Origin: UBA8958 sp964571695
GTDB taxonomy: Bacteria > Desulfobacterota > Syntrophia > Syntrophales > UBA8958
DNA: 64,000 nucleotides
NCBI GenBank assembly: GCA_964571695.1
Contig: CAZNDG010000005.1
Location: 1 to 64,000, forward strand
Direction: 5' to 3'
Under the pieces are notes generated by a model. The model saw only the letters and a list, made by a program, of their open reading frames with translations, did no database searches and was not told where the DNA came from. Of the stretch, positions 51,255 to 59,718 are shown in pieces. Within the stretch, counting starts at the first letter, position 1; each line of letters starts with the position of its first letter. Position numbers and translations under genes: made by a program.

Positions 51255-53840
51255 ATGGTCTCTTTTTCCCGTGTCAGTTCGGGCATTCAAGGTTTGGACG
51301 AGGTCCTCAATTACCTCCGGAGCGGCGACAACGTAGTCCTCCAGGTGGACGACATCGAGGATTACCGCTGCTTTGTCCTCCCCTTCGTGGAGGAGGCCCT
51401 GAGGAACAGCGAGCGGGTCGTCTATATGCGTTTTGCCCGCCATGCCCCCCTGATCGATCCCGGCCGGGCGACCGTCTATAAACTCAACGCGGATACGGGA
51501 TTTGAATCCTTTTCCACCCAGGTGCACAATATCATCCGCCAGGAAGGCCGGGATGTGTTCTATGTATTCGATTCCCTCTCCGATCTCCTCCTGGCCTGGG
51601 CCACTGACCTCATGATCGGAAATTTCTTCGTTATTACATGCCCTTATCTTTTTGAGCTCAACACGGTGGCCTACTTCGCCATCCTCCGGGGGCGCCATTC
51701 ATTCAAGACCGTGGCCCGGATCCGGGAGACGACCCAGGTCCTCCTGGATATCTACAACTATCAGGGCCAGATCTGCGTCCATCCCCTCAAGGCCTGGCAC
51801 CGTTATACCCCGACGATGTTTCTGCCCCACATCACCGAGGGGGACAAATACCTCCCCATCATGAACAGCATGGACGCCTCGCGGCTCTTTTCGTTTCTCG
51901 CCCACAAGAGTTCCGTCAACGCCGAGCGGCACCTGGATTACTGGGACCGGATCTTCCTGCGGGCCCGGGAAGTCCTGGCGGACCCCGAGGCCGTCGTGGA
52001 AAAGCAGGAGATGATCGCCCAGCTCTCCCGGGTCCTCATCGGCCGGGAGCGGCGGATGCTGGCCCTGGCCCGGGACTACTTCACCCTGGAGGATCTGCTG
52101 AACATCAAGGATCGCCTCATCGGGACGGGGTTCATCGGAGGCAAGTCGGTGGGGATGCTCCTGGCCCGCAATATCCTCCGCCGGGATGGGGATTTCGACT
52201 GGTCGCGCCATCTCGAACTCCACGACTCCTTCTATATCGGTTCCGACGTCTTCTATTCCTATATCGTTCAGAACGGCTGGTGGAAGATCCTCATGGCCCA
52301 GAAGACCAAGGAGGGCTACTTCACCAATGCCCGAGAGCTGCAGGCCCGGATGCTCCGGGGCGTCTTTCCGGAGGAGGTCAAGGAGCAGTTCCAGCTCATG
52401 CTGGAATATTACGGCCAGTCGCCCATCATCGTCCGCTCCAGCAGCCTCCTCGAGGATGCCTTCGGAAACGCCTTCGCCGGCAAGTACGAGAGCTTCTTCT
52501 GCGTCAACCAGGGGACGCCGGAGCAGCGATACGAAGCCCTGGAGGATGCCGTCCGGCGCATCTTCGCCAGCACCATGAACGAAGACGCCCTCACCTATCG
52601 CCTCCAGCGGGGTCTCGACCAGCACGACGAACAGATGGCCCTCCTGGTGCAGCGCGTCTCCGGATCCCACCGCCGGCATTATTTCTTTCCCGAAGTGGCG
52701 GGGGTGGGGCTCTCCTACAACACCTTCGTCTGGAATCAGGGCATGGATCCCCGGGCCGGGATGCTGCGCATCGTCTTCGGCCTGGGCACCCGGGCGGTAA
52801 ACCGGGTGGAGAACGATTATCCCCGCATCGTCGCCCTCGACGCCCCCCTGGTCAAACCCCACGGCGCCCTGGAGGACATCCGCCGCTTTTCCCAGCATGA
52901 CGTGGATGTCCTGAATCTGGAGGACAACCGCTTTCACTCCCTTTCCCTCTCCCAGGTGGTCGGCGAGGATCTGGATGCCCGGCTGGACCTGATCGGGGTC
53001 CGGGATACGGAGGCGGCGGAGCGCCTCCGGGCCTCCGGGCGGAGCGCCCCGGATCTCTGGGCACTCACCTTCGATGAGTTCATGACGGCCACGCCGTTTA
53101 CGGAGATCATGTCCCGGATGCTCAAGACCCTGGAAGAGGTTTACCAGTATCCGGTGGATATTGAATTTACCGCCAATTTCAACGCTGAAGGGCGGCTGCA
53201 GGTGAACCTCCTCCAGTGCCGGCCCTTCCAGACCAAGGGACAGAACGTGCGGGTGGAAATTCCGGGGAAGATCAAGAAGCAGCGCATCCTCCTCCGCCAG
53301 GAGGGGAACTTCATGGGGGGCAGCGTCTCCCAGCCCCTAAACAGGATCATCTATATCGACCCCCAGGGCTATGCCCGCCTTTCCCTCTCCGAGAAGTACG
53401 ACGTCGCCCGGCTGGTGGGACGCCTCAACAAGCTCATCGAAGACCGGGAAAATACGCCCACCGCCCTCTTCGGGCCGGGACGCTGGGGAACCACCACCCC
53501 GGCCATGGGCGTTCCCGTCACCTTCTCGGAGATAAACAATATCGCCGCCATCGCGGAGATTGCCTACCAGGACGGAAGCCTGATCCCCGACCTGTCGTTC
53601 GGGACCCATTTCTTCCAGGATCTCGTCGAGATGGACATCTTCTACATGGCCATCTATCCCGACCGTAAGGAGGTGCTGTTCAACCAGGAATGGTGGGCGG
53701 GAATGCCCAATCTCTTAGGGGAACTGGCGCCTCGGGACGGGCAATTGGAGGAAGTGGTCCGGGTTTACGATGTCCGGGAACGGAGTCTGCTCCTGCTGTC
53801 CGACGTGGTGACGCAGCGGCTGATCTGCTACGGGAATTAG
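51255..53840 (+). CDS. KaiC-like domain fused to PEP synthase ATP-grasp domain
   Basis: An 861-residue soluble protein. Residues 1-230 resemble a KaiC/RadA-type domain (SSGIQGLDEVLNYLRSGDNVVLQVDD, VFYVFDSLSDLLLAWATD), but the P-loop lacks the GxxGxGK(T/S) lysine. Residues about 280-690 are the pyruvate/ATP-grasp domain of PEP synthase: GGKSVGMLLARNIL, IIVRSSSLLEDAFGNAFAGKYES and LLQCRPFQT. The C-terminal part has LFGPGRWGTTTPAMGVPV. The phosphohistidine and PEP-utilising domains are absent, so full PEP synthase activity is not expected. ATG 51255 is chosen for GGGAGGTCGCCC upstream. It is divergent from the NifA-like gene; the function is unknown. Confidence 0.8.
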   Translation: MVSFSRVSSGIQGLDEVLNYLRSGDNVVLQVDDIEDYRCFVLPFVEEALRNSERVVYMRFARHAPLIDPGRATVYKLNADTGFESFSTQVHNIIRQEGRDVFYVFDSLSDLLLAWATDLMIGNFFVITCPYLFELNTVAYFAILRGRHSFKTVARIRETTQVLLDIYNYQGQICVHPLKAWHRYTPTMFLPHITEGDKYLPIMNSMDASRLFSFLAHKSSVNAERHLDYWDRIFLRAREVLADPEAVVEKQEMIAQLSRVLIGRERRMLALARDYFTLEDLLNIKDRLIGTGFIGGKSVGMLLARNILRRDGDFDWSRHLELHDSFYIGSDVFYSYIVQNGWWKILMAQKTKEGYFTNARELQARMLRGVFPEEVKEQFQLMLEYYGQSPIIVRSSSLLEDAFGNAFAGKYESFFCVNQGTPEQRYEALEDAVRRIFASTMNEDALTYRLQRGLDQHDEQMALLVQRVSGSHRRHYFFPEVAGVGLSYNTFVWNQGMDPRAGMLRIVFGLGTRAVNRVENDYPRIVALDAPLVKPHGALEDIRRFSQHDVDVLNLEDNRFHSLSLSQVVGEDLDARLDLIGVRDTEAAERLRASGRSAPDLWALTFDEFMTATPFTEIMSRMLKTLEEVYQYPVDIEFTANFNAEGRLQVNLLQCRPFQTKGQNVRVEIPGKIKKQRILLRQEGNFMGGSVSQPLNRIIYIDPQGYARLSLSEKYDVARLVGRLNKLIEDRENTPTALFGPGRWGTTTPAMGVPVTFSEINNIAAIAEIAYQDGSLIPDLSFGTHFFQDLVEMDIFYMAIYPDRKEVLFNQEWWAGMPNLLGELAPRDGQLEEVVRVYDVRERSLLLLSDVVTQRLICYGN

Positions 53841-54191
53841 TTCGGCGGCGGAGGATGGCGGGAGTGGATTTTTTCTCGGTTCTTCATTCCTGATCCGGCC
53901 GCCCTTTTCACGCATCAGCCACAGGCAGACATGGACGACCCGCGGAACGGAGCCACTTCTTTGTGGCCTATGAGAAAACATGCCTCATCTGGTGTTGTTT
54001 GCAGATCATTGCAGTGATATCATGGGCTTGTCACTTCGTTGCCGGTGGTGGGAGGGACGTGGCGGGGGTGGCCGCGGATCAAACTTAAGGGCCGCCGGTG
54101 GAAGGCCGGCGGCCCTTATTGTCTTGATTGTCTTGGTTCGTTTTGCGACGGACGCTCTATTCGGCGGCGGGGCGGTCCATCCGGATGTCTA
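53841..54191. other. convergent intergenic region
   Basis: It lies between the ends of the PEP-synthase-like gene and gdhA. Apart from the shared terminator at 54087-54117 no element or frame of note was seen. Confidence 0.5.
54087..54117. terminator. hairpin terminator shared by convergent genes
   Basis: A perfect 12-bp stem AAGGGCCGCCGG (54087-54098) and CCGGCGGCCCTT (54106-54117) with a 7-nt loop, followed by TATTGTCTT on the plus strand and TAAGTTTG on the minus strand. The T-runs are short but the position, between two convergent genes, supports the call. Confidence 0.65.
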
Positions 54192-55547
54192 TTACACCAC
54201 GCCGTAGGCCAGCATGGCCCGGGCGACCTTGGTGAAGCCGGCGATGTTGGCGCCCATCACATAGTCACCCTTCCGGCCATAGGCCTCGGCGGTTTCCACG
54301 CAGGCCTTGTGGATGCTCTTCATGATGATGAGGAGGCGGTTGTCCACCTCTTCCCGGGTCCAGGACAGCTTCAGGCTGTTCTGGCTCATCTCCAGGCCGG
54401 AGGTGGCCACGCCGCCGGCGTTGGCCGCCTTGCCGGGGCCGTAGAGGATGTTGTTTTCCTGGAATACCTTCACGGCGTCGGGGGTGGAGGGCATGTTGGC
54501 CCCCTCGGCGACGCAGTAGCAGCCGTTTTTCACCAGGGCCGCCGCGTGGGAGGCGTCGATCTCGTTCTGGGTGGCGCAGGGCAGGGCGATATCCACCTTG
54601 ATGCCCTGGTCGCGGACGACGTCCCAGACACTGCAGCCTTCGAAGCAGGCCGATTTGTATTTGTCGGCGTATTCCTTGATCCGGCCGCGCTTGATGTTTT
54701 TCAGCTCGATGACATAGTCGCATTTCTTGGCGTCGATGCCCTTTTCATCCACAATCGTGGCGGAGGAGTCGCACAGGGTGATGACCCTGCCGCCCAACTG
54801 ATTGACCTTTTCCACTGCGTACTGGGCCACGTTGCCGGAACCGCTGATGGCGACGATCTTGTTTTTGAAATCCAGCCCCCTGGTGGCCAGCATCTCGGCG
54901 GCGAAATAGGTGGTGCCGTAGCCCGTGGCCTCGGGACGGACGAGGCTGCCGCCGTATTCCAGGGCCTTCCCGGTGAGGACGCCGGTATGCTCGTTGCGGA
55001 TCTTCTTATAGTAGCCGAACAGATACCCGATCTCCCGGCCCCCGACGCCTATGTCGCCGGCGGGTACGTCGCATTCCGCCCCGATGTAGCGGAAGAGCTC
55101 CCGCATGAAGGACTGGCAGAAGCGCATCACCTCGCCGTCCGACTTTCCCTTGGGATCGAAGTCGGAACCGCCCTTGCCGCCGCCCATGGGGAGGGTCGTC
55201 AGGGAGTTCTTGAAGATCTGCTCGAAGCCGAGAAACTTGATGATCCCCAGGTTTACCGAGGGATGAAAGCGCAGCCCGCCCTTGAAGGGGCCGATGGCGT
55301 TGTTGAACTGGACGCGAAAACCGCGGTTGACCCGGACCTTGCCTTTGTCGTCCACCCAGGGGACGCGAAAGATTACGGACCGCTCCGGTTCGATGATGCG
55401 TTCGTAAATATTGGCCTTCACAAATTCCGGATGCCTCTTGGTGGTCGGTTCCAGGGTTTCGAGGACCTCTTCCACCGCCTGATGGAACTCCGGCTGGTCC
55501 GGATCGGTCTGCTTGACCTTGGCGATAACGTCTTGGATGACTGACAT
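54192..55547 (-). CDS. gdhA: glutamate dehydrogenase (NADP-type family)
   Basis: A 451-residue hexameric-type GDH (2-oxoglutarate + ammonia + NAD(P)H to glutamate). Blocks seen are NAIGPFKGGLRFHPSVN, MGGGKGGSDFDPKGKSD with the catalytic lysine, PAGDIGVGGREIGYLFGYYKKI, and the Rossmann motif AISGSGNVAQYA. ATG 55547 follows GGGGGTG. It lies 18 bases after the nrpR-like gene, so the two form an operon under the same control; it offers a low-affinity ammonia route beside GS-GOGAT. Confidence 0.95.
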   Translation of the reverse strand: MSVIQDVIAKVKQTDPDQPEFHQAVEEVLETLEPTTKRHPEFVKANIYERIIEPERSVIFRVPWVDDKGKVRVNRGFRVQFNNAIGPFKGGLRFHPSVNLGIIKFLGFEQIFKNSLTTLPMGGGKGGSDFDPKGKSDGEVMRFCQSFMRELFRYIGAECDVPAGDIGVGGREIGYLFGYYKKIRNEHTGVLTGKALEYGGSLVRPEATGYGTTYFAAEMLATRGLDFKNKIVAISGSGNVAQYAVEKVNQLGGRVITLCDSSATIVDEKGIDAKKCDYVIELKNIKRGRIKEYADKYKSACFEGCSVWDVVRDQGIKVDIALPCATQNEIDASHAAALVKNGCYCVAEGANMPSTPDAVKVFQENNILYGPGKAANAGGVATSGLEMSQNSLKLSWTREEVDNRLLIIMKSIHKACVETAEAYGRKGDYVMGANIAGFTKVARAMLAYGVV

Positions 55548-55565
55548 AAAAAACACCCCCTATAT

Positions 55566-56588
55566 TTATTTGATGTATTTTTTATAGATTTCCGTGAATG
55601 GGCTCAGCTCCGCGTAGTTCATCACCGCCGACATGGCCCGGTTCTCCACGCCGATGGCGTTTTCCTGGACGCAGGCCACGGGATTCAGACCGCCGATGAG
55701 GATGAAGCCGATTTTGTTCATGTCCACCGGGATCTGGCAGACCGGTTCGCTGATTTCGCCCATGACGAAGACGCCCCGGATGTCCGCCCGGGCCAATTTC
55801 TCCAGGAGTTCCCGGGTCAGTTCCTGGCAGATGGCGGGAATTTCGCGGAAATTTGCCAGGATCGTGCCGTTGCCGTTCTGGTATGAGCTTTGAACGGAGG
55901 TCATGTTCGCCCGGATGAAGGCCTCGGAGGGGTCCAGGGAGGAACCGGAATAGTATATGAGTTCTACGAACCGCAGGGGCCGGCGGTTCTTTATCTGCAG
56001 GATGCCGGCGAACTTGGAGTCCATGGGGATCCCCTGCTTGAGGAGCACGCCGTTGACGACGATGCTGCACACCGTGGCCAGCGCGGTCTTTCCCTCCGGG
56101 ACGGTGTAGCCGCCGAGGCGCTCCCCGGCCCCGGCCCCGGCCACCCGGTTGCTCACGGCGAAACCGGCGGCAAAGACCGGCGCCATGATGTCCAGGGCTT
56201 GGGGAAAGTCCGGTTCGTTGAACAGCGAGATATTGACGGGCAGGAGGCCCGTCCGCCGCTCCGGGTCGAAGGTGGTCTGAAAGGCCAGGGTCTCGATCCG
56301 GGAGATAGCCAGGCCGACCTTGTCTTCCACCCGGGCTGCCCGGAGCTCCTCGATGCCCAGCGGGGTGATGATCCGCCCGTCCTTCTGGCCGACCAGCCGG
56401 GTTAGTCCCCTCTCGTCCATCAGCTTCAGGTGATAGCGCACCGCCCGTTCACTGGGGGTCACGCCCAATTCCTGCATACGCCGGGCGATGAGGCGCGACC
56501 CCACGGGCCCCTGGACCTCGTTGAGGATCCGCAGGATCATGAGGGTTTTTCTCTCGATATCTCTCTGGTCGGTTAGGTTCGTTCCCAT
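55566..56588 (-). CDS. nrpR: NrpR-family nitrogen regulator
   Basis: A 340-residue protein with an N-terminal winged helix of the RNase-R/NrpR type (ERKTLMILRILNEV, then SRLIARRMQELGVTPSERAVRYHLKLMDERGL) followed by one NrpR (DUF128) regulatory domain (about 100-330), ending in MNYAELSPFTEIYKKY. In methanogens NrpR represses nif and gln genes and is released by 2-oxoglutarate; some archaeal versions have two regulatory domains, this one has one. ATG 56588 lies within a palindrome; TTG 56594 is an alternative, and there is no clear ribosome site. It is followed by gdhA, with the glt-gln block nearby. Confidence 0.88.
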   Translation of the reverse strand: MGTNLTDQRDIERKTLMILRILNEVQGPVGSRLIARRMQELGVTPSERAVRYHLKLMDERGLTRLVGQKDGRIITPLGIEELRAARVEDKVGLAISRIETLAFQTTFDPERRTGLLPVNISLFNEPDFPQALDIMAPVFAAGFAVSNRVAGAGAGERLGGYTVPEGKTALATVCSIVVNGVLLKQGIPMDSKFAGILQIKNRRPLRFVELIYYSGSSLDPSEAFIRANMTSVQSSYQNGNGTILANFREIPAICQELTRELLEKLARADIRGVFVMGEISEPVCQIPVDMNKIGFILIGGLNPVACVQENAIGVENRAMSAVMNYAELSPFTEIYKKYIK

Positions 56589-56614
56589 CGGCAATCGGCA
56601 ATCATTTGCCGATG
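56586..56614. promoter_or_regulatory. palindromic operator over the nrpR start
   Basis: TCGGCAATCATTTGCCGA (56595-56612) is a perfect 7-bp inverted repeat with a TCAT spacer. The left half-site is duplicated (CATCGGCAA at 56586-56594 also pairs with TTGCCGATG at 56606-56614). It lies between the promoter below and the nrpR start codon, where a bound repressor would block transcription; autoregulation by NrpR is inferred. Confidence 0.6.
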
Positions 56615-56615
56615 G

Positions 56616-56644
56616 TCTCTACATGGAATCGCTTCGGCTGTCAA
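56616..56644 (-). promoter_or_regulatory. sigma-70-type promoter of nrpR-gdhA
   Basis: On the minus strand a perfect TTGACA (56639-56644) is followed after 17 bases by TAGAGA (56616-56621), a weak -10. Transcription would begin in the palindrome immediately downstream. Confidence 0.45.
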
Positions 56645-56747
56645 TACAAAAGATAACCCCCGGCGGCGGGAGCCGCGGGGAAGGGGATGTCGGGTAAGGG
56701 TAGGATATTAATGCTATTTCATAAAAATGACTTTTTAATAGTCGCTG

Positions 56748-56769
56748 CTGGCGGCCTCACTGCCGCCAG
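56748..56769 (-). terminator. possible stem-loop at the end of the mrp operon
   Basis: CTGGCGGC (56748-56755) and GCCGCCAG (56762-56769) form a perfect 8-bp stem with a 6-nt loop overlapping the mrpG stop codon. A T-rich run follows only after about 17 bases on the minus strand, so termination here is uncertain. Confidence 0.3.
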
Positions 56770-57095
56770 GTTTCTCCCCGGGTGCGCGCGATGTTTTTCA
56801 GCCGCTGGTGCATCGCCGCCTTGGCCAGCATCTGGGCGCTCACGGGGGCCGTGATGAACAAAAACAGGGTGATGAGCAACTCGTGGAGACTGAGGCCGTC
56901 TCCCCGAGTGCTGAAATAGATCAGCGAGCCCATGACCAGGGAGCCCACCCCCAGGGTGGTGGCCTTGGTGGGACCGTGGAGGCGCATAAAAAAATCGGGC
57001 AGTTTCCACAGTCCGAAGGAGCCCACCAGGGCGAAGAGGCTGCCGATTAAAAGTAGGACGACCACTATCCATTCTATCCAAACCGACGTTTCCAT
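56757..57095 (-). CDS. mrpG: Mrp antiporter subunit G
   Basis: A 112-residue membrane protein with three transmembrane helices (WIEWIVVVLLLIGSLFALVGSFGLWKL; TTLGVGSLVMGSLIYF; LLITLFLFITAPVSAQMLA) and the family motif LPDFFMRLHGPTKATTLG. It is a small subunit of the multi-protein Na+(or K+)/H+ antiporter. ATG 57095 follows AAGGAGCACTCT. It is the last gene of the operon, 10 bases after mrpF. Confidence 0.92.
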   Translation of the reverse strand: METSVWIEWIVVVLLLIGSLFALVGSFGLWKLPDFFMRLHGPTKATTLGVGSLVMGSLIYFSTRGDGLSLHELLITLFLFITAPVSAQMLAKAAMHQRLKNIARTRGETWRQ

Positions 57096-57105
57096 AGAGT
57101 GCTCC

Positions 57106-57375
57106 TTACTCGATGATATCGCCCCGCAGCAGGTGTTTGGCCACCGCCACGGTGCCGATGAAGCCCATGACGGCAATGAGGAGCGCCGCCTCGAAGAAGA
57201 GGTCGGAGTCCAGGCGCATGCCCAGCAGGATGAGCAGGGCGATGGCGTTGATGTAGAGGGTATCGAGGGCGAGGATCCGGTCCGGCGGATCCGGTCCCTT
57301 GAACAGCCGCAGGGTGTTCAGGATCGCGGCCGCACCGATGATGCCCAGACAGATCATGATTACCGGGTAGAGCAT
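57106..57375 (-). CDS. mrpF: Mrp antiporter subunit F
   Basis: An 89-residue protein with three hydrophobic helices (VIMICLGIIGAAAILNTLRLF, ALDTLYINAIALLILLGM, FFEAALLIAVMGFIGTVAVA) and the MrpF signature KGPDPPDRILALDTL. It overlaps the end of mrpE by 16 bases, which indicates tight coupling. Confidence 0.92.
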   Translation of the reverse strand: MLYPVIMICLGIIGAAAILNTLRLFKGPDPPDRILALDTLYINAIALLILLGMRLDSDLFFEAALLIAVMGFIGTVAVAKHLLRGDIIE

Positions 57376-57866
57376 ATAAAGACCTCCTGGAGTGGTTTTT
57401 CGTAGCGTTCCCTGATGGCGGCGACGAGGGCCGCCTCATCGACGACATTCAGGGCGTGGATCAGCAGCTTCCGGTGGTCGGCGCTGATGTCCGCAGTCAC
57501 GGTTCCCGGCGTCAGGGAAATGATGCCGGCGAGGATGCCGATGGCGAATTCATCCCGGAGTTCCAGGGAAAACTCCACGAAGGCGGGCTGTAAGCGCCGT
57601 GTCGGGCCCAGGATCAGGGCGGCGACCTCGATATTGGCCCGGATGATGTCCCCGAGGACCCGGAGGACGAGGCGAACCATGGTCGCCGGTCGGTGGAGTC
57701 GTGGCGGGTTCGGCCAGAAGACCCGGGTGGCCATGGGGATGGCGACGGCCAGTGCCAGCCCCGAAATCAGGACGAGGGCGGACAGGTCATTCTGGACAAG
57801 GAGCCAGACGAGGAAAAGAAGGATGCTCAGCCAGGGCTGGGGAAGAAGACGCCGGATTCCGGTCAT
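57360..57866 (-). CDS. mrpE: Mrp antiporter subunit E
   Basis: A 168-residue protein: two N-terminal membrane helices (LSILLFLVWLLVQNDLSALVLISGL-type region) and a cytoplasmic part with the family motif IISLTPGTVTADISADHRKLLIHALN. ATG 57866 follows GGGAGGCTCGCC and overlaps the mrpD stop (ATGA junction). Confidence 0.9.
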   Translation of the reverse strand: MTGIRRLLPQPWLSILLFLVWLLVQNDLSALVLISGLALAVAIPMATRVFWPNPPRLHRPATMVRLVLRVLGDIIRANIEVAALILGPTRRLQPAFVEFSLELRDEFAIGILAGIISLTPGTVTADISADHRKLLIHALNVVDEAALVAAIRERYEKPLQEVFICSTR

Positions 57867-59386
57867 GGCGAGCCTCCCGACGGCGCCGTCAGGTGGGGCA
57901 GCACCTCGGCGATGTAAACGGCGGGTGAGAGGAGTTGGCCGGCGGCGCCGTCGAGATAGGCCAGGATCGGACCGGCGCCGATAACCAGAATCGGCGCTGC
58001 CGCCAGCAGCAGGACCGCGGCGCCGAGACGCACGGGGTCCGGGGTGCCGCCCGGGGCGGCTGTTTCCGTCTGCCGCCAGAAGAGGGTGCTGCCGGCCCGG
58101 CTCAAGGCGATGAGGATTAGCAACCCGCCGCCCAAAACGGCCGTGTAGAGCCCGAGTGCCGGCGGGCCGTCGCCGGCGGCGGCGAGGAGGAGGGCCTTGC
58201 CGAGGAATCCCGAGAAGGGCGGCATCCCCGCCACGGCAACGGCGCCGGCGAAGAACAGGCCGCTGAGGAACCAAGGTCTTCCCAGCGGCGGTCCCGGGAT
58301 CAGGAGTCCGGCCACGGCTGGCCCCCGGGCCCGGGCAATGACTCCGGCCAGGAGGAACAACGCCCCACTGATCCAGGTGGAGTGTATCAGATAGTAAAGA
58401 CCGGCGACCAGGGCCTCCCGGCTGCCCAGGACCACGGCGGCCAGGAGGACGCCCACGGAGGACAGGACCAGATAGGCCACCAGGGCGCCGATGTTGCGGG
58501 CCGCGAGAGCGCCCACGGCGCCGAGCGTGATGGTGATCAGGGCCGCCGCCCACAGCCAGTCATGGGCGAACATGGCCAGGACGCCGGCCCCCCGGTTGAA
58601 GATCAGGGTGTCCACCCGTAGGATGGCATAGATCCCCACCTTGGTCATGACGGCGAAGAGGGCCGCCGCCGGCGCCGCCGCCGCAGCGTATGCCCGGGGC
58701 AGCCAGAAATGGAGGGGGAAAGCGGCGGCCTTGAGACCGAAGGCCGTCCACAACAGCGCACCCGCCGCTCCGAACAGGGGGGCGTCCGGAGGGGGGACGC
58801 CGGCGATGCGGACGGCCAGGTCGGCCATGTTGATGGTGCCCGCCCCGCCGTAAAAAATCCCCAGGGCGATGAGGAACAGCGCCGAGCCGGTGATGTTAAG
58901 GACGACGTAGGAGAGACCGGCCCTGGTTCGAAGCCGGTCGGACCCGTGGAGGAGGAGGCCGTAAGAGGCAATGAGGAGGATCTCGAAGCAGACGAAGAGA
59001 TTGAACAGATCTCCGGTGAGAAAGGCCCCGTTGATCCCCATCAACTGAAACTGAAACAGGGTGTGGAAACTCTTCCCTTCCTCGTCGTCCCCCCGGAGGG
59101 CGTAGAGGAGGGCGGCGACGGCCAGCACCGCCGTGGTCAGGAGCATCAGCGCCGCCAGTCGGTCGACGACCAGGACGATCCCGAAGGGCGGGGGCCAGTT
59201 GCCAAGGGCATAGACCGAGATACCCCCGCCGGCCCGGTATATGAGGGCGGCGGCCAGGGGGATCTGGAGCAGCGTCGCCATCAGCGACAAAAGGCGGTGA
59301 GAGCCCCTGCCGCCGCCGGTCGTCATGGCCAGCCAGGCACCGGCGAACATGGGGAGGAGCACCGGGAGGACCGGGAGGTGATTCAT
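57863..59386 (-). CDS. mrpD: Mrp antiporter subunit D (NuoN/M-like)
   Basis: A 507-residue polytopic protein (about 14 helices) of the proton-translocating NuoL/M/N family. It has the conserved VCFEILLIASYGLLLHG with the membrane glutamate, and FGLKAAAFPLHFWLPRAYAAAAAP with the lysine/His block on helices VII-VIII. ATG 59386 lies in an ATGA overlap with mrpC; the open frame continues upstream in mrpC without homology. It forms one of the two ion pathways of the Mrp complex. Confidence 0.93.
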   Translation of the reverse strand: MNHLPVLPVLLPMFAGAWLAMTTGGGRGSHRLLSLMATLLQIPLAAALIYRAGGGISVYALGNWPPPFGIVLVVDRLAALMLLTTAVLAVAALLYALRGDDEEGKSFHTLFQFQLMGINGAFLTGDLFNLFVCFEILLIASYGLLLHGSDRLRTRAGLSYVVLNITGSALFLIALGIFYGGAGTINMADLAVRIAGVPPPDAPLFGAAGALLWTAFGLKAAAFPLHFWLPRAYAAAAAPAAALFAVMTKVGIYAILRVDTLIFNRGAGVLAMFAHDWLWAAALITITLGAVGALAARNIGALVAYLVLSSVGVLLAAVVLGSREALVAGLYYLIHSTWISGALFLLAGVIARARGPAVAGLLIPGPPLGRPWFLSGLFFAGAVAVAGMPPFSGFLGKALLLAAAGDGPPALGLYTAVLGGGLLILIALSRAGSTLFWRQTETAAPGGTPDPVRLGAAVLLLAAAPILVIGAGPILAYLDGAAGQLLSPAVYIAEVLPHLTAPSGGSP

Positions 59387-59718
59387 GTGCCCTCCTCCGC
59401 GTCTTTTCCGTCCACGTGATCCGTCCCCTCCTCGCCGAGACTGCGGAGGGCTAGGGCCAGGGCGAAGGCGGTCATGGCGAAGCCGATGACGATGGCGGTG
59501 AGGACCAGGGCCTGGGGCAGGGGGTCCGCGTAGCTTTCCCCCTGGCCGATCACCGCCGGGACGCCCGTCTGGAGCCGGCCCATGGAGAATAGAAAGAGAT
59601 TGACGGCGTAACTGACGAGGGTGAGGCCGACGATCACGGGGAAGGTGCGGGCGCGGAGGAGAAGATAAACCCCTCCCGCCGTCAGGGTGCCGATCATGAT
59701 GGCGAAGAGCGCTTCCAT
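59383..59718 (-). CDS. mrpC: Mrp antiporter subunit C (NuoK-like)
   Basis: A 111-residue NuoK-like protein with three helices (LFAIMIGTLTAGGVYLLL, FPVIVGLTLVSYAVNLFLFSMG, PLPQALVLTAIVIGFAMTAFALALA). The motif DPLPQALVLTAIVIGFA is diagnostic for MrpC/MnhC. ATG 59718 follows AAAGGAGCAGTG and overlaps the mrpAB stop by one base. Confidence 0.93.
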   Translation of the reverse strand: MEALFAIMIGTLTAGGVYLLLRARTFPVIVGLTLVSYAVNLFLFSMGRLQTGVPAVIGQGESYADPLPQALVLTAIVIGFAMTAFALALALRSLGEEGTDHVDGKDAEEGT

